In this document: positions 1 through 10,944 of the stretch, in pieces | How positions within the stretch are numbered: position 1 is the stretch's first letter | Layout: every line of letters begins with the position of its first letter | Assembly (NCBI RefSeq): GCF_900302445.1 | Contig: NZ_ONZF01000001.1 | Coordinates: 671,894 to 735,893, forward strand | From: Palleronia abyssalis | GTDB taxonomy: Bacteria; Pseudomonadota; Alphaproteobacteria; Rhodobacterales; Rhodobacteraceae | Direction: 5' to 3' | DNA length: 64,000 bases | Translations under genes and position numbers: made by a program | Notes under the pieces: generated by a model | Database searches by the model: none | Seen by the model: the letters and a program-made list of their open reading frames with translations, nothing else | Told to the model about the DNA's origin: nothing

Positions 1-16
1 TGATACAGTGATAATC

Positions 17-640
17 ATGCGATATTTCTTTCTCTCCCTCCTTCTGATGGGAACGCCGGCGCTGGCCGAAGATTTCTGCCGCGCTGAAGTCAATGACACC
101 GAAATCCTGATCGATCGGGACACCGTCGATGCGGATCGGCCGGGGCTGCGCGAAAGTCTCCGCCGGTGGCCGACGGGCGGAATCGACCGCCTCCGTGGCC
201 GCGAACCAGTTTGCGATAGCCAGACGTTGATCGCCTTCCTCGCGTCGGAGGTGCCGGAGGCGCAGATCGACGGATACTGTCTGGCCAACGATCCCGAGGC
301 GGGCTTCCTGCTGGTCCCGGGCGCGCGTGACTATCGCGGTCGCTGCACCGCCACCACGTGCGACCTGGTCAATGCGGCCCGTGACGGGGCGGGCGGTGTG
401 GCCGGCACGGCTGCCGATCTCGTTATCGGCCGTGGCGAGGATCAAAGCCGGACCGACGCCGTCATCCATGCGTCCGGCGCGGCGATCCTGTCTGGCTCCG
501 CAGCCTCGATCCTGGGTACCCTCGGGACAGGCGCATCGACGGCTATGACCGCCGCTCTGGCGGCGCCGGCCGTTGCCGGGGCCGCTGCCGTCAGCGTCGT
601 CGCCATCGGCGGCGCGGTGTACCTTTGCAGCGGAGAATGA
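17..640 (+). CDS. Secreted hypothetical protein with Gly/Ala-rich C-terminus
   Basis: Unrecognised family, about 207 residues. The ATG at 17 is preferred over an in-frame GTG at 8 because it places the N-terminus (MRYFFLSLLLMGTPALA) as a clean Sec signal peptide, cleaved after ALA. The mature part contains several cysteines suited to periplasmic disulfides. The last about 60 residues are an Ala/Gly/Ser-rich hydrophobic stretch resembling a glycine-zipper hairpin that could insert in a membrane. The frame has consistent GC-rich codon use. What lies upstream is outside the window. Function unknown. Confidence 0.6.
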   Translation: MRYFFLSLLLMGTPALAEDFCRAEVNDTEILIDRDTVDADRPGLRESLRRWPTGGIDRLRGREPVCDSQTLIAFLASEVPEAQIDGYCLANDPEAGFLLVPGARDYRGRCTATTCDLVNAARDGAGGVAGTAADLVIGRGEDQSRTDAVIHASGAAILSGSAASILGTLGTGASTAMTAALAAPAVAGAAAVSVVAIGGAVYLCSGE

Positions 641-709
641 CCGGCATTTACTTCGAGTTTGATCTCTCAATCTTTCCGCAAGCCTGACGGGGTATCATGA
701 GGCGAGCCA

Positions 710-1084
710 TTGTGGATCGCCGAAATGCTGCCCGATCAATCCTATACCGCAGACCGCCGAAGTGCGGCGCGCGCGCCCGTTAATCTTCCGGCCGTCGTTT
801 TTATCGGTGGCCATGCTATCAGCGGGCGCATCTTGGACCTGTCCCCCACGGGCGCCCGCCTGCGGGTTCCGGGGATATGGACCGATGCCCTAAGACCAGG
901 GCCGGCCAGACTGTCAGTGTCGGGCCACCGGCCGTTCAACGTGTCGATCCGCTGGCATTGCTCCCACGAAGCGGGGCTTCAGTTCACGGGCAGGAGCATT
1001 CTGCCGTTTGAATGGCGAAAGTTGGCAACGGCAGACGAGGTCAGACCTCGTCTGCCAACCCAAACCCTTAACTCAGACGACTGA
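710..1084 (+). CDS. PilZ-domain protein (putative c-di-GMP binding)
   Basis: About 124 residues. It carries the two hallmark PilZ motifs: RSAAR near residues 18-22 (RxxxR) and DLSPTG near residues 43-48 ((D/N)xSxxG), which in this family clamp cyclic di-GMP. The beta-rich segment that follows (VSIRWHCSHEAGLQF) fits the barrel. It is a single-domain protein with no output domain, so it probably acts by protein-protein contact. The start is TTG at 710 or, equally plausible, ATG at 725. Its 3' end overlaps the convergent rnj gene by 17 bp, and its last codons run through a perfect hairpin. Confidence 0.75.
   Translation: MWIAEMLPDQSYTADRRSAARAPVNLPAVVFIGGHAISGRILDLSPTGARLRVPGIWTDALRPGPARLSVSGHRPFNVSIRWHCSHEAGLQFTGRSILPFEWRKLATADEVRPRLPTQTLNSDD
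1030..1056. terminator. 12-bp perfect hairpin between convergent PilZ gene and rnj
   Basis: GGCAGACGAGGT, loop CAG, then ACCTCGTCTGCC: a 12-bp stem without mismatch. It starts 11 nt after the rnj stop codon on the minus strand and lies inside the coding end of the PilZ gene. There is no proper U-tract on either side, so a classical Rho-independent terminator is uncertain. It may act as an RNA 3' end stabiliser for rnj. Confidence 0.5.
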
Positions 1085-2735
1085 CGACTACGGTCACCTC
1101 GGGTTTACGGCCGATCTCCTGGTTCGCAGTCTGACGGGCGACACGACGCAGAAGTTCGTCCAGCTTGTCGTCATCCATGATCGTTCGGTCATTGGCACGC
1201 TGAAGCGCCTGATCCAGATCGGCCTCCATGATCTCGCTCAGTGGGCTGCCTGAGTTTCCGACCTCCGGTAGGCCTTTCAGGTCGACCCAAGGCTCACCCA
1301 GCGGGGAATCGTCCTCGTCCAAGATCAGGGACACGATCACGTGGCCGTTCAGCGCCATCCGGATGCGGTCGCGCACAACGCCGTCCATCGCGCCGATCTG
1401 CACCGATCCATCGATATAGGTGCGCCCGGTCTCGACGAATTCGACGACCTCTGGCTTGTTTCCCGACAACGAGACGCAGGTCCCGTTCGGGGCCAGAAAC
1501 CCGATACGGTTCATACTTTCGGCCAGTTTCGCATGTTCGCGCAGATGCCGATGCTCGCCATGCATGGGGATCACGACCTGCGGATTGACGAGCTGCTGCA
1601 TCGCGATCAGATCGGGCCGGTTCGCATGGCCCGAGACGTGATAGCGCCCGCCATCGTCGTCCTGAACGTCCACGCCCTTTTCCGAGAATGCATTCATGAT
1701 CTCGATCACGCCGCGTTCGTTTCCGGGGATCGTCTTGGATGAGAACAGGAAAGTATCCCCCTCGTCCATCGAAAGCCCAAGGTACTTGCCCCGTGCCAAC
1801 TGCGCCGACGCCGCCCGCCGTTCGCCCTGCGAGCCGGTCACGATAAGCATCAGGTTTTCGCGCGGGATGTTCGATGCGTCTTCGGGACTGACCACGGAGG
1901 GAAAGTCGTGGAGGACCCCCGCTTCAGTCGAGGCCTCGATCATGCGGCGCATCGCGCGACCCAGAAGGCACACCGACCGTCCGGCATCCGCGCCGGCCTG
2001 CGCCAACGTGCGCACCCGCGCCACGTTAGAGGCGAAGGTCGTCGCCACGACCATGCCGGGCTGTTCCGACACGAAGCGCCGGATCTCGGGGCCGACGGTC
2101 GATTCCGACCGCCCCTCGTGATGATTGAAGACGTTGGTGGAATCGCAGATCAGCGCCTTCACGCCGTCTTTCGCCACCTCGGTCCAGAGGTCACGGTCGA
2201 ACGCTTCGCCCACACCTGGCTGATAATCGATCTTGAAGTCGCCCGTGTGGATCACCCGCCCCTCTGGCGTGTCGATGACCATGGACGAGGATTCGGGGAT
2301 CGAGTGCGACACCGGCAGGAATCCGACCGTGAAAGGCCCGATCTGGCGCGACTCCGGCCAGGGCTGCATGGTCTGCACCTTGTCGGGGTTGCGCCCCTGC
2401 TCCTCCATCTTGCGCCGGGCGTGGATCGAGGTGAACGCGCGCGCGTAGACCGGCGCATCCAGCTTGTCCCACAGGTGCCCTATGGCGCCAACGTGGTCTT
2501 CGTGCGCATGGGTAATGAAGATGGCGTCGACGCGGTCCTTCCGCGCGGCCAGCCACGAGATGTCGGGCATGATCAGATCGACGCCCGGGGTCGTGTCCAT
2601 GTCGGGGAACGTCACCCCCAGGTCGACAACGATCAGGCGCTCGTGCCCCGGTTTGCCATAGCCATAGACGTAGCAGTTCATGCCGATTTCGCCTGCCCCC
2701 CCAAGGGGCAGGTAGATCAGTCGTTCGGATGCCAT
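1068..2735 (-). CDS. rnj: Ribonuclease J
   Basis: A 555-residue metallo-beta-lactamase/beta-CASP RNase, of the usual RNase J length. It processes and degrades RNA by 5'-3' exonucleolytic and endonucleolytic cleavage in the cytoplasm. The zinc motif HAHEDH lies at residues 76-81. Further family signatures are HTGDFK near residue 163, the beta-CASP region, and the C-terminal HVSGHA/PMHGE segments. The start overlaps the coaX stop as TAATG, which implies translational coupling. It is the last gene of the nuo-birA-coaX-rnj run. Confidence 0.95.
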   Translation of the reverse strand: MASERLIYLPLGGAGEIGMNCYVYGYGKPGHERLIVVDLGVTFPDMDTTPGVDLIMPDISWLAARKDRVDAIFITHAHEDHVGAIGHLWDKLDAPVYARAFTSIHARRKMEEQGRNPDKVQTMQPWPESRQIGPFTVGFLPVSHSIPESSSMVIDTPEGRVIHTGDFKIDYQPGVGEAFDRDLWTEVAKDGVKALICDSTNVFNHHEGRSESTVGPEIRRFVSEQPGMVVATTFASNVARVRTLAQAGADAGRSVCLLGRAMRRMIEASTEAGVLHDFPSVVSPEDASNIPRENLMLIVTGSQGERRAASAQLARGKYLGLSMDEGDTFLFSSKTIPGNERGVIEIMNAFSEKGVDVQDDDGGRYHVSGHANRPDLIAMQQLVNPQVVIPMHGEHRHLREHAKLAESMNRIGFLAPNGTCVSLSGNKPEVVEFVETGRTYIDGSVQIGAMDGVVRDRIRMALNGHVIVSLILDEDDSPLGEPWVDLKGLPEVGNSGSPLSEIMEADLDQALQRANDRTIMDDDKLDELLRRVARQTANQEIGRKPEVTVVVSRLS

Positions 2736-3514
2736 TATTCTTGCAAGTCCTTGTTGTATCGATGGATCACGGTCAGCCCGTGCATCGTCAGATTATCCTC
2801 GAACACGTCGAACAACGTGTCCCCTTGCTGGAAAAGAGGCGCCAGCCCGCCCGTTCCTATGACCTTCGTGGGGCGTCCGCGCTCTTCCTTGATGCGACGG
2901 ACGATCTCACCGACGAGGCCGACATATCCCCAGAACACGCCCGACTGCATGCAATCCACGGTATTCTTGCCGATTACTTGGGGCGGCATCGTCACGTCCA
3001 CAAGTGGCAATGCTGCCGCAGCCTCGTGCAGGGCCTGCAGAGACAGGTTCACCCCCGGGGCAATGACCCCGCCAACATAGGCCCCATCGGTATCGACCAC
3101 GTCGAAGGTCGTTGCGGTGCCGTAGTCCACGACGATCAGATCGCCGCCGTGCAGATCATGTCCGGCCACCGTATTGACCAGCCGGTCGGGACCGACCTGC
3201 GTGCCCGGATCGACCCGTGCCTCGACCGGCAGCGCGCAGTCAGGTTTGCCGACGACCAGGGGGCGGCAGTCGAAATAGCGATTGCACAGGACGCGTAGGT
3301 TGAAGACCACGCGCGGCACCGTCGAGGATACGATGACCTCGTCGACAATCACGTCGGACAGGCCACGCAAGCTCATCAGTGTGGACAGCCAGACATAGTA
3401 TTGATCGGCCGTCCGCTGCACCTCTGTCGCGGTTCGCCAGGTCGACAGAAACTCCGACCCGTTCCACAGTGCGAAGACCGTGTTCGTATTGCCCACGTCG
3501 ATGGCAAGAAGCAT
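2735..3514 (-). CDS. coaX: Type III pantothenate kinase
   Basis: 259 residues. It phosphorylates pantothenate with ATP, the first step of coenzyme A synthesis. The N-terminus MLLAIDVGNTNT holds the phosphate-1 motif (Asp6, Gly8, Asn9, Thr10). The mid-protein DYGTATTFD is the phosphate-2 motif of the ASKHA fold, and GPDRL is the family pantothenate-site signature. It sits 10 nt downstream of birA and overlaps rnj by one base. Confidence 0.95.
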   Translation of the reverse strand: MLLAIDVGNTNTVFALWNGSEFLSTWRTATEVQRTADQYYVWLSTLMSLRGLSDVIVDEVIVSSTVPRVVFNLRVLCNRYFDCRPLVVGKPDCALPVEARVDPGTQVGPDRLVNTVAGHDLHGGDLIVVDYGTATTFDVVDTDGAYVGGVIAPGVNLSLQALHEAAAALPLVDVTMPPQVIGKNTVDCMQSGVFWGYVGLVGEIVRRIKEERGRPTKVIGTGGLAPLFQQGDTLFDVFEDNLTMHGLTVIHRYNKDLQE

Positions 3515-3524
3515 GCGATGCCTC

Positions 3525-4262
3525 CTAGAAGTAAACGTCTGCGGCAGCGATCCGGCGCTCTCCGTGGGGGGTCGAGAGAACGAGATGCCCGGCTTCGTTC
3601 ACCGTCTCGAACCGGCCTGTGATCTCGTCCGTCTGGGTGCGGGCCGTGATCACCTCACCAAGACGGGCGGCATGGCGCAGCCATTTTTCGCGTATGGGGG
3701 TAAAACCGAATTCCGTCAGTATGGCTTCTTCCGTCGCATAGAACCCGGCAAGCTCGGTCAGGAACGTCTCGACGTCGATGGCTTCGCCGACGGCCACGGG
3801 CGGGAACGCTGCATCGCGCACGCCGCCGGGTGTATGCGAAAGGTTCACCCCGATCCCGATGGCCAGCCATTCGATACGGTCGCCCAATGACGCACTTTCC
3901 AGAAGAATGCCCGCGACCTTGCCGTTGTCCAGAAGCACGTCGTTCGGCCATTTCAGGGAAAGGCGGGATCGCCGGACGTGTAGGGCCAAAGTCTCGAACA
4001 CGGCATTGGCGGCCATGAAGGACCGAAGGGAGGCCCAGCCCGCCGTACCAGTGGGCTTCATGACTAGCGTGGCGGCGAAGTTCCCCTTCGGGCTGGCCCA
4101 TTCTCGCCCCGACCGACCGCGCGCGGCGGTTTGGTGATGCGACAGGATCCAGGTCGGCTGCGTCAGGGTCGGGGCTAGGCGGATGGCCTCGGCATTCGTG
4201 CTTTCGACACTGTCACGGACAATCCGACCGTAAGCCTGGGGCCAACCGGCCTCAATCGACAA
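3525..4262 (-). CDS. birA: Biotin--[acetyl-CoA-carboxylase] ligase
   Basis: Activates biotin to biotinyl-AMP and transfers it to carboxylase lysines; the MccA subunit encoded in this window is a likely substrate. The start is uncertain. An ATG at 4319 would overlap nuoN by 68 bp, whereas the TTG at 4262 overlaps only its last codons and gives 245 residues beginning [13 protein letters not shown], close to the usual family N-terminus. Signatures are [10 protein letters not shown], the biotin loop [13 protein letters not shown], and KWPNDV. There is no N-terminal helix-turn-helix, so it is a ligase only and not a BirA repressor. Confidence 0.9.
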   Translation of the reverse strand: MSIEAGWPQAYGRIVRDSVESTNAEAIRLAPTLTQPTWILSHHQTAARGRSGREWASPKGNFAATLVMKPTGTAGWASLRSFMAANAVFETLALHVRRSRLSLKWPNDVLLDNGKVAGILLESASLGDRIEWLAIGIGVNLSHTPGGVRDAAFPPVAVGEAIDVETFLTELAGFYATEEAILTEFGFTPIREKWLRHAARLGEVITARTQTDEITGRFETVNEAGHLVLSTPHGERRIAAADVYF

Positions 4263-5688
4263 GGGTTTGCGCCGCGACCGCCGCCGCCCCGTCGACACCG
4301 AACAGATTGACCACGCCAACCACCATGATCAACGCCGAGACTACCAGAACCCCCCACAGGACCGGATGCGTGCCCCCATCCAGACCGTCTGTCTCTTCCC
4401 CAAAATACATCAGGTAGACGATCCTGAGGTAATAGTACGCCGCAATGGCCGACGCGATGACGCCCAGCACGGCAAGCCAGCCGAGCCCCGCATCCACCGC
4501 GGCGGTCAGCACGTAGTATTTCCCGAAGAACCCAACCAGAGGCGGAACCCCCGCCATGGAGAACATGAGAACCAGCATGGCCAGCGCCTTGGTGGGTTCG
4601 ACCCGGCTGAAGTTGCTGAGCGCCGCGATCGACACGACCGGCTGGCCGTTCTTTTCCATCGACAGAATGAAGGCGAAGGTGCCGATGTTCATGGTGACGT
4701 AGATCGCCATATAGACCAGCATCGCCTCGACTCCGAAGGCCGTTCCGGCGGCCAGCCCCATCAGCGCGAAGCCCATGTGGTTGATCGAAGAGTAGGCCAT
4801 CAGCCGCTTGATGTCGTTCTGACCGATTGCGGCCACTGCACCAAGGAACATGGATGCCAGCGACAGGGCGGCCACGATCTGCTGCCAGTCGCCCGTCACA
4901 CCACCGAAAGCGTCATGAACCACACGGGCGAACAGGCCCATCGCTGCGACCTTGGGCGCAGTTGCGAAGAATGCGGTCACGGGCGTGGGCGCCCCTTCGT
5001 AGACGTCCGGCGTCCACATGTGAAACGGCGCGGCCGACACCTTGAACGCCAGCCCGGAGGAGATGAAGACCAGCCCGAACAGCAGACCCAGCGGCGTCTC
5101 GCCCTGTGCGGCCTGAATGATGCCGGTGAAGGACGTTGTGCCGGCAAAGCCGTAGGTCAGCGATGCGCCATAGAGCAACAGCCCCGACGAAAGCGCGCCC
5201 AGAACGAAATACTTCAGGCCAGCTTCGGTCGACTTGATCGAATCCCGCCGGAGCGACGCGACGACGTAAAGCGCCAGCGATTGCAGCTCGAGCCCCATGT
5301 AAAGCGTCATCAGGTTGCCGGACGAGACCATGACCATCATCCCGACCACTGCCAAGGCGACCAGAAGCGGGTATTCGAAGCGCAGGATGCCGCGCCGCTC
5401 CATGTAGCCTTGGCTCATCAGCAGGACGACGGCGGCCGAAATGAGGATCATGACCTTGGCGAACCGCGCGAAAGCGTCGTCGATGAACAGTCCGCCGAAC
5501 GCCGTTTGATTGGCGGGGCCGGACACGCCAACCCAAAACGCCAACAGGACCAGCACGCCGCTGGTCACCCAGACCAGCATCGGCGCAAGGCGGTCCTTGC
5601 CGGTATAAACGCCAACGAGAAGCGCACCCATCGCGAACAGCGACAGCAGAATCTCGGGCAGGAGGACGGAGAAGTCGTGTGCGATCAT
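4252..5688 (-). CDS. nuoN: NADH-quinone oxidoreductase subunit N
   Basis: 478 residues, polytopic inner-membrane, antiporter-like subunit of the complex I proton-pumping arm. Many hydrophobic helices are visible, with the family-conserved lysine region ([15 protein letters not shown], near residue 290) and the broken-helix segment [16 protein letters not shown] that carries the lateral proton path. Length is normal. It lies 10 nt after nuoM and overlaps the proposed birA start. Confidence 0.97.
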   Translation of the reverse strand: MIAHDFSVLLPEILLSLFAMGALLVGVYTGKDRLAPMLVWVTSGVLVLLAFWVGVSGPANQTAFGGLFIDDAFARFAKVMILISAAVVLLMSQGYMERRGILRFEYPLLVALAVVGMMVMVSSGNLMTLYMGLELQSLALYVVASLRRDSIKSTEAGLKYFVLGALSSGLLLYGASLTYGFAGTTSFTGIIQAAQGETPLGLLFGLVFISSGLAFKVSAAPFHMWTPDVYEGAPTPVTAFFATAPKVAAMGLFARVVHDAFGGVTGDWQQIVAALSLASMFLGAVAAIGQNDIKRLMAYSSINHMGFALMGLAAGTAFGVEAMLVYMAIYVTMNIGTFAFILSMEKNGQPVVSIAALSNFSRVEPTKALAMLVLMFSMAGVPPLVGFFGKYYVLTAAVDAGLGWLAVLGVIASAIAAYYYLRIVYLMYFGEETDGLDGGTHPVLWGVLVVSALIMVVGVVNLFGVDGAAAVAAQTLVD

Positions 5689-5698
5689 CGCTTGACCC

Positions 5699-7249
5699 TC
5701 AATGTGCGGCTTCGGCGACGGCGTTGCCGGTCATCAGACCGGCCTCGTCCAAGGCCGTTTCATAAGTGTCGAGCAACCCCGCGACGGAGGGTCCGACGAT
5801 ATCGGTGACGAGGCTGGGATAGACGCCCAGCAGGATCGTCATGACGGCCAGCGGCGCAAACACCCACTTCTCGCGCGGTGTGAGATCCTTGATGCTGCGC
5901 AGGCTCTCCTTGATCAGATCGCCCATCACGACCCGGCGATAGAGCCACAGGCCATAGGCGGCCGACAGGATCACACCACTCGTGGCGACGAGGGCAACCC
6001 AGGTATTGGCCTGGAACATGCCCATCAGTGTCAGGAACTCGCCTACGAACCCACTGGTCCCCGGCAAGCCGACATTGGCCATCGTGAACAGCATGAAGAT
6101 CAAGGCGTAGGCCGGCATGCGGTTCACAAGGCCGCCATAGCCGTCGATGTCGCGGGTGTGCATGCGGTCGTAGATCACGCCAACGCACAGGAAAAGCCCA
6201 CCCGAGATGAAGCCGTGGCTGATCATCTGGAAGATCGCCCCGTCCAGTCCCTGCTGGTTCGCCGAAAAGATGCCAGCGGTAACGTAGCCCATATGCGCGA
6301 CCGAGGAATAGGCGATCAGCTTCTTCATATCTTGCTGCGCAAGCGCCACCAGGCTGGTGTAGACGATCGCGATGGCCGAGAGCCAAAGCACCATCGGCGA
6401 CAGCATTTCAGACGCGACGGGGAACATCGGCAGGCTGAAGCGGATGAACCCGTATCCGCCGAGTTTCAGAAGGATTGCGGCCAGAACCACCGAACCTGCG
6501 GTCGGCGCCTGAACGTGCGCGTCGGGCAACCAGGTGTGAACGGGCCACATCGGCATCTTCACCGCAAAGGACGCAAAGAACGCCAGCCACAGCAGGGTCT
6601 GCAACCCGCCGACGACCTGCACCCCGGCCAGACTGACCGTGCCATAGCTGAATTCATGGGCCAGAAGCGCCGGAATATCGGTCGTCCCGGCATCAACATA
6701 CATGCCCAACATCGCAACCAGCATCAGAACGGATCCGAGGAAGGTATAGAGGAAGAACTTGAACGCGGCATAAATCCGGTTCGCCCCGCCCCAGATGCCG
6801 ATGATCAGGAACATCGGGATCAAGCCACCCTCGAAGAACAGGTAGAACAAGATCAGGTCCAATGCCACGAACACGCCCAGCATCAGCGTTTCCAACACGA
6901 GGAACGCGATCATGTATTCCTTGACCCGGGTCTTCACCTCCCATGCCGACAAGATCACCAGCGGCATCAGGAACGTTGTCAGCATAACGAAAAGCACGCT
7001 GATCCCGTCCACACCGACCTTGTAGGTCAGGCCGCCGATCCACTCGTACTCTTCGACCATCTGAAAGCCCGCGCCCGGCTCGAACTGGGCGAGGATCAGA
7101 AGCGAAAGGACAAAGGATGCCGCCGTGGCCAGAAGGGCCAGCCACTTCGCGTTACGGTTCGCCGCGTCGTCGTCACCGCGCAGGAACAGCGCTAGGATGA
7201 CGGCCGCCAGAAGCGGAATGAAGACGACGATGGAGATCAGGCTGTCCAT
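5699..7249 (-). CDS. nuoM: NADH-quinone oxidoreductase subunit M
   Basis: 516 residues, antiporter-like membrane subunit of complex I. It shows the typical segments [18 protein letters not shown] (near residue 140), [18 protein letters not shown] and [17 protein letters not shown]. These contain the glutamate and lysines that drive proton translocation in this family. It begins directly after nuoL with only one base between the genes. Confidence 0.97.
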   Translation of the reverse strand: MDSLISIVVFIPLLAAVILALFLRGDDDAANRNAKWLALLATAASFVLSLLILAQFEPGAGFQMVEEYEWIGGLTYKVGVDGISVLFVMLTTFLMPLVILSAWEVKTRVKEYMIAFLVLETLMLGVFVALDLILFYLFFEGGLIPMFLIIGIWGGANRIYAAFKFFLYTFLGSVLMLVAMLGMYVDAGTTDIPALLAHEFSYGTVSLAGVQVVGGLQTLLWLAFFASFAVKMPMWPVHTWLPDAHVQAPTAGSVVLAAILLKLGGYGFIRFSLPMFPVASEMLSPMVLWLSAIAIVYTSLVALAQQDMKKLIAYSSVAHMGYVTAGIFSANQQGLDGAIFQMISHGFISGGLFLCVGVIYDRMHTRDIDGYGGLVNRMPAYALIFMLFTMANVGLPGTSGFVGEFLTLMGMFQANTWVALVATSGVILSAAYGLWLYRRVVMGDLIKESLRSIKDLTPREKWVFAPLAVMTILLGVYPSLVTDIVGPSVAGLLDTYETALDEAGLMTGNAVAEAAH

Positions 7250-7250
7250 G

Positions 7251-9434
7251 TTACTGCGCCCCTCCGAGCGTCATCCAGGTGAGCAAAACCGCAATCGCAA
7301 GCACCATCGCGAAGGCATAGTGGAAGATGTATCCCGACTGGGCTCGGCCCGCGAGGCGGGTCAGGAACGGGATCACGCCCATCGCCAGCCCGTTGATACC
7401 GCCGTCGATCACCGACCCGTCGCCGCGCTTCCACAGGAAGCCCCCCAGCCATTTCGTGGGGCGCACAAAGATCGCATCGTAGATCTCGTCGAAGTACCAC
7501 TTGTTCAGGAGGAACGCGTAAAGCGGCTGCATCGCGTCGGCGAACTTGCCCGGAGTATCGGGGCGGCGAATGTACATCTGGAAGGCCGTCACGAAGCCCA
7601 GAAGCATCGCGACGAACGGGCTGACCTTGACCCAGACAGGGGCGTGGTGCGCCTCGTCCATAACGTGGTTGTCGGGCGACATGTAGATCGCCCCTTCTTC
7701 CCAACCGCCGGCCATCACGTCGCCATGGGTATCCTCGCCTGCGTCGATATCGGCGGTGGGCTCGGTTACGTCCGCCAGCGCGGCGGCGGGCTCGCCCTCG
7801 GCCAGCTCCTCGGCCGCTTCTACGACACCCTCGCCAGCATCGTCCTGACCGGCGACCGCTTCGGACCCGTGATCGTCGGCGGCGACCGCTTCTTCATGTG
7901 CGGGAATGCCGAAGAAGCGGTTCACCTGGGCGTGGTCCCCGAAGAACGAACCATACCAGAGCATGCCCGAGAACACCGCGCCCAACGCCAGCACGCCCAG
8001 CGGAACCAGCATGACGGTGGGGCTTTCATGCGCGTGCTCGTGCGTGTGACGATCGCCGCGCGCCTCTCCGTAGAAAGTCATAAACATCAGGCGCCAGGAA
8101 TAGAAGCTGGTGAACGCCGCGGCGATCACTAGAAGCCAGAAGGCATAGAAGCCGGGCCCCGAGCCTGCGCCCCACGCGCTTTCGATCACGGCATCCTTCG
8201 ACAGGAAGCCCGCGAAGCCGATATGGGTCAGCGGAATGCCCACGCCCGTGATAGCCAGCGTGCCGATCATCATGGCCCAGAACGTGTACGGCAGCTTGTC
8301 CTTCAGCCCGCCATAGTTCCGCATGTCCTGCTCGTGATGCATCCCGTGGATGACCGAGCCGGCGCCGAGGAACAGCATCGCCTTGAAGAAGGCATGCGTG
8401 AACAAGTGGAACATCGCGACGGAGTAGACGCCAACGCCAGCCGCCACGAACATGTAGCCCAACTGCGAGCAGGTCGAATAGGCGATGACGCGCTTGATGT
8501 CGGTCTGCACCAAGCCAACGGTCGCGGCAAAGAACGCGGTCGAGGCACCGATGATCGTCACGAACGCCGTTGCGGTGGGCGCGAATTCCATGATCGGCGA
8601 CATCCGGCAGACCAGGAACACGCCCGCCGTGACCATGGTGGCCGCGTGGATCAGGGCCGAGACCGGCGTCGGGCCTTCCATGGCGTCCGGCAGCCAGGTG
8701 TGCAGGAACAGCTGGGCCGACTTGCCCATTGCACCGATGAACAGAAGGAATGCGACGATTTCGGCCGCGTTCCATTCCGTCCAGAGGAAGTGAATCTGCG
8801 TCTGGCCCAGCTCGGGGCCGGCCGCGAAGATGTCGTTGAACTGGATCGAATCGACCAGGAAGAACAGCGCGAAGATGCCCAGGGCGAACCCGAAGTCGCC
8901 GACCCGGTTGACCACGAAGGCTTTGATCGCCGCCGCATTGGCCGAGGGCTTGCGGAAGTAGAACCCGATCAGCAGATACGAGGCGAGGCCCACCCCTTCC
9001 CAGCCGAAGAACATCTGCACCAGGTTGTCGGCCGTCACCAGCATCAGCATCGCGAAGGTGAAGAACGACAGATAGGCGAAGAACCGGGGGCGATAGCTCT
9101 CGGTATCGCGGAAGTTCTCGTCATGGGCCATGTAGCCAAAGGAATAGAGATGGACGAGCGCCGAGACCGTGGTGATGACGATCAACATGATCGCGGTCAG
9201 GCGGTCCAGACGGATCGCCCAGTCGGTCGACAGGCTGCCCGACTCGATCCAGCGCAGGATCTGGATACGATGCAGTTCGCCGTCGTGACCGAAGAACACG
9301 ATCCACGACAGCAGCGCGGCCAGGATCAGAAGCGAGGTGGCCGTCCACTGCGCCGGCTTCTCACCGATGAAGCGATGGCCGAACCCGCAGATCAACGCAC
9401 CGATCAGGGGCGCGAACAGGATGATCGTTGCCAT
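7251..9434 (-). CDS. nuoL: NADH-quinone oxidoreductase subunit L (with acidic insertion)
   Basis: 727 residues, distal proton-pumping subunit of complex I. Conserved motifs include [17 protein letters not shown] (about 142-158), [24 protein letters not shown] (about 245-268, the broken helix) and [16 protein letters not shown]. It is about 100 residues longer than the E. coli subunit. A strongly acidic Ala/Glu/Asp-rich stretch at about 512-598 separates the last antiporter helices from the C-terminal lateral helix and terminal transmembrane segment. A short His-rich loop (residues 462-469) precedes it. The C-terminal anchor helix is intact. Confidence 0.97.
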   Translation of the reverse strand: MATIILFAPLIGALICGFGHRFIGEKPAQWTATSLLILAALLSWIVFFGHDGELHRIQILRWIESGSLSTDWAIRLDRLTAIMLIVITTVSALVHLYSFGYMAHDENFRDTESYRPRFFAYLSFFTFAMLMLVTADNLVQMFFGWEGVGLASYLLIGFYFRKPSANAAAIKAFVVNRVGDFGFALGIFALFFLVDSIQFNDIFAAGPELGQTQIHFLWTEWNAAEIVAFLLFIGAMGKSAQLFLHTWLPDAMEGPTPVSALIHAATMVTAGVFLVCRMSPIMEFAPTATAFVTIIGASTAFFAATVGLVQTDIKRVIAYSTCSQLGYMFVAAGVGVYSVAMFHLFTHAFFKAMLFLGAGSVIHGMHHEQDMRNYGGLKDKLPYTFWAMMIGTLAITGVGIPLTHIGFAGFLSKDAVIESAWGAGSGPGFYAFWLLVIAAAFTSFYSWRLMFMTFYGEARGDRHTHEHAHESPTVMLVPLGVLALGAVFSGMLWYGSFFGDHAQVNRFFGIPAHEEAVAADDHGSEAVAGQDDAGEGVVEAAEELAEGEPAAALADVTEPTADIDAGEDTHGDVMAGGWEEGAIYMSPDNHVMDEAHHAPVWVKVSPFVAMLLGFVTAFQMYIRRPDTPGKFADAMQPLYAFLLNKWYFDEIYDAIFVRPTKWLGGFLWKRGDGSVIDGGINGLAMGVIPFLTRLAGRAQSGYIFHYAFAMVLAIAVLLTWMTLGGAQ

Positions 9435-9438
9435 GTTC

Positions 9439-9744
9439 TCAGCCCTTCATCACATTGATGTCTTCGACCGCGATCGTGCCGCGGTTGCGGAAGAAGCAGA
9501 CCAGGATCGCCAGACCGATCGCGGCCTCGGCCGCGGCGACGGTCAGGACGAACAGGGTAAAGACCTGCCCGACGAGATCGCCCAGATGGGTCGAGAACGC
9601 GACGAGGTTGATGTTCACCGCAAGCAGCATCAGCTCGATCGACATCAGGATGATGATGACGTTCTTCCGGTTCAGGAAGAGGCCGAAAATCCCGATCACG
9701 AACAAGGCGGCGGCCACGGTCAGGTAATGCTCTAGTCCGATCAT
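9439..9744 (-). CDS. nuoK: NADH-quinone oxidoreductase subunit K
   Basis: 101 residues with three transmembrane helices, the standard size. The start at 9744 ([15 protein letters not shown]) is chosen because it follows an AAAGGGA ribosome-binding site; the frame continues upstream to 9786 but that part is not family-like. The two conserved membrane glutamates lie in [10 protein letters not shown] and [10 protein letters not shown]. It is separated by 4 nt from nuoL. Confidence 0.96.
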   Translation of the reverse strand: MIGLEHYLTVAAALFVIGIFGLFLNRKNVIIILMSIELMLLAVNINLVAFSTHLGDLVGQVFTLFVLTVAAAEAAIGLAILVCFFRNRGTIAVEDINVMKG

Positions 9745-9804
9745 CGTCTGTCCCTTTGGTCGTTGCGCGCGTCCTAGACCGATCACGCGCGGGCGTCCAT
9801 GCCC

Positions 9805-10419
9805 TCAGAGGCCCTGCCCGGGCTTCACGTCCTTCATCTCCATCGACTTGGCCGGATCACGCATGATCTGGTCGACGATGTTCTGGCGCTTGACGTCGGG
9901 GCGGTGGCGCAGCGTCAACACGATGGCCCCGATCATGGCGACCAGAAGGATCAGGCCGGCCAATTGGAAAAGCAGGAGGTAGTCGTCGTAAATCAGCTGC
10001 CCGATGGCCTGCGTGTTCGAGGCGCCCCCGAACGCCGCCTGCGATGCCGCGACATTCGCCTCGGCCATGTCCGACTGCTGCCAGACGCCGAACGCGATCC
10101 CCAGCTGCATCAGGATGACGACCCCGATCAGAAGCGCGATCGGCATGTATTTCGCCATCTCGGCCTTCAGCGAGGCGAAATCGACGTCCAGCATCATGAC
10201 GACGAACAGGAAAAGAACCGCGACTGCGCCGACGTAGACGATCACCAGAAGCATCGCGACGAATTCCGCGCCCAACAGGACGAACAATCCGGCCGACGAC
10301 AGGAAAGCCAGGATCAGCCACAGAACCGAGTGCACGGGATTGCGCGCGACCACGGTGAAAAGGCCGGCTGCGATCACTAGGATCGCGAAAAGATAGAAGG
10401 CAAAGTCAGGGGGGGTCAT
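9805..10419 (-). CDS. nuoJ: NADH-quinone oxidoreductase subunit J
   Basis: 204 residues, five predicted membrane helices; complex I membrane-arm subunit adjoining NuoH, A and K. The conserved region [19 protein letters not shown], containing the pi-bulge helix, is visible near residues 58-76. The C-terminal part is hydrophilic and variable, as usual. A 60-nt spacer precedes nuoK. Confidence 0.96.
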   Translation of the reverse strand: MTPPDFAFYLFAILVIAAGLFTVVARNPVHSVLWLILAFLSSAGLFVLLGAEFVAMLLVIVYVGAVAVLFLFVVMMLDVDFASLKAEMAKYMPIALLIGVVILMQLGIAFGVWQQSDMAEANVAASQAAFGGASNTQAIGQLIYDDYLLLFQLAGLILLVAMIGAIVLTLRHRPDVKRQNIVDQIMRDPAKSMEMKDVKPGQGL

Positions 10420-10447
10420 GGCAATCGGTCCCTCGGGTGGTCCGGAA

Positions 10448-10942
10448 TCAGCGGTAAGGCGCGTCGATCTCTAGGTTGCGGGCGATCTCCGCCTCCCAGC
10501 GTTCGCCGTTCTCCAGAAGCTTGGCCTTGTCATAGAACAGCTCTTCGCGAGTCTCGGTCGCGAACTCGAAATTCGGCCCCTCGACGATGGCATCCACCGG
10601 GCAGGCTTCCTGGCAGAAACCGCAATAGATGCACTTGGTCATGTCGATGTCATAGCGCGTGGTCCGGCGGCTGCCGTCCTCGCGCGGTTCGGCGTCGATG
10701 GTGATGGCCTGCGCGGGGCAGATCGCTTCGCACAGCTTGCAGGCGATGCAGCGCTCTTCGCCGTTGGGGTAACGGCGAAGAGCATGTTCACCGCGGAACC
10801 GCGGGCTTAGCGGGCCCTTCTCGTGCGGATAGTTCACCGTCGCCTTGGGGGCGAAGAAGTATTTCAGCCCCAAACGCAGCCCCTTCCAGAAGTCAAAGAG
10901 CAGCCAGTAGCGACCGGCACGTGCATAGTCGAAAGTAGCCAT
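10448..10942 (-). CDS. nuoI: NADH-quinone oxidoreductase subunit I (two 4Fe-4S clusters)
   Basis: 164 residues; ferredoxin-like subunit of the peripheral arm carrying clusters N6a and N6b. Two complete CxxCxxCxxxCP sets are seen: Cys65, 68, 71, 75 and Cys104, 107, 110, 114. The amphipathic N-terminus ([13 protein letters not shown]) fits membrane-surface docking on NuoH. It begins 2 nt after nuoH. Confidence 0.97.
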   Translation of the reverse strand: MATFDYARAGRYWLLFDFWKGLRLGLKYFFAPKATVNYPHEKGPLSPRFRGEHALRRYPNGEERCIACKLCEAICPAQAITIDAEPREDGSRRTTRYDIDMTKCIYCGFCQEACPVDAIVEGPNFEFATETREELFYDKAKLLENGERWEAEIARNLEIDAPYR

Positions 10943-10944
10943 TG

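Noticed and set aside
4267..5808. Long + strand open frames opposite nuoN (also at 5702-7195 and 8223-9458)
   Set aside because: They mirror the codon structure of nuoN, nuoM and nuoL on the minus strand, are Arg/His/Gln-rich and lack family features. GC-rich codon bias produces such antisense frames.
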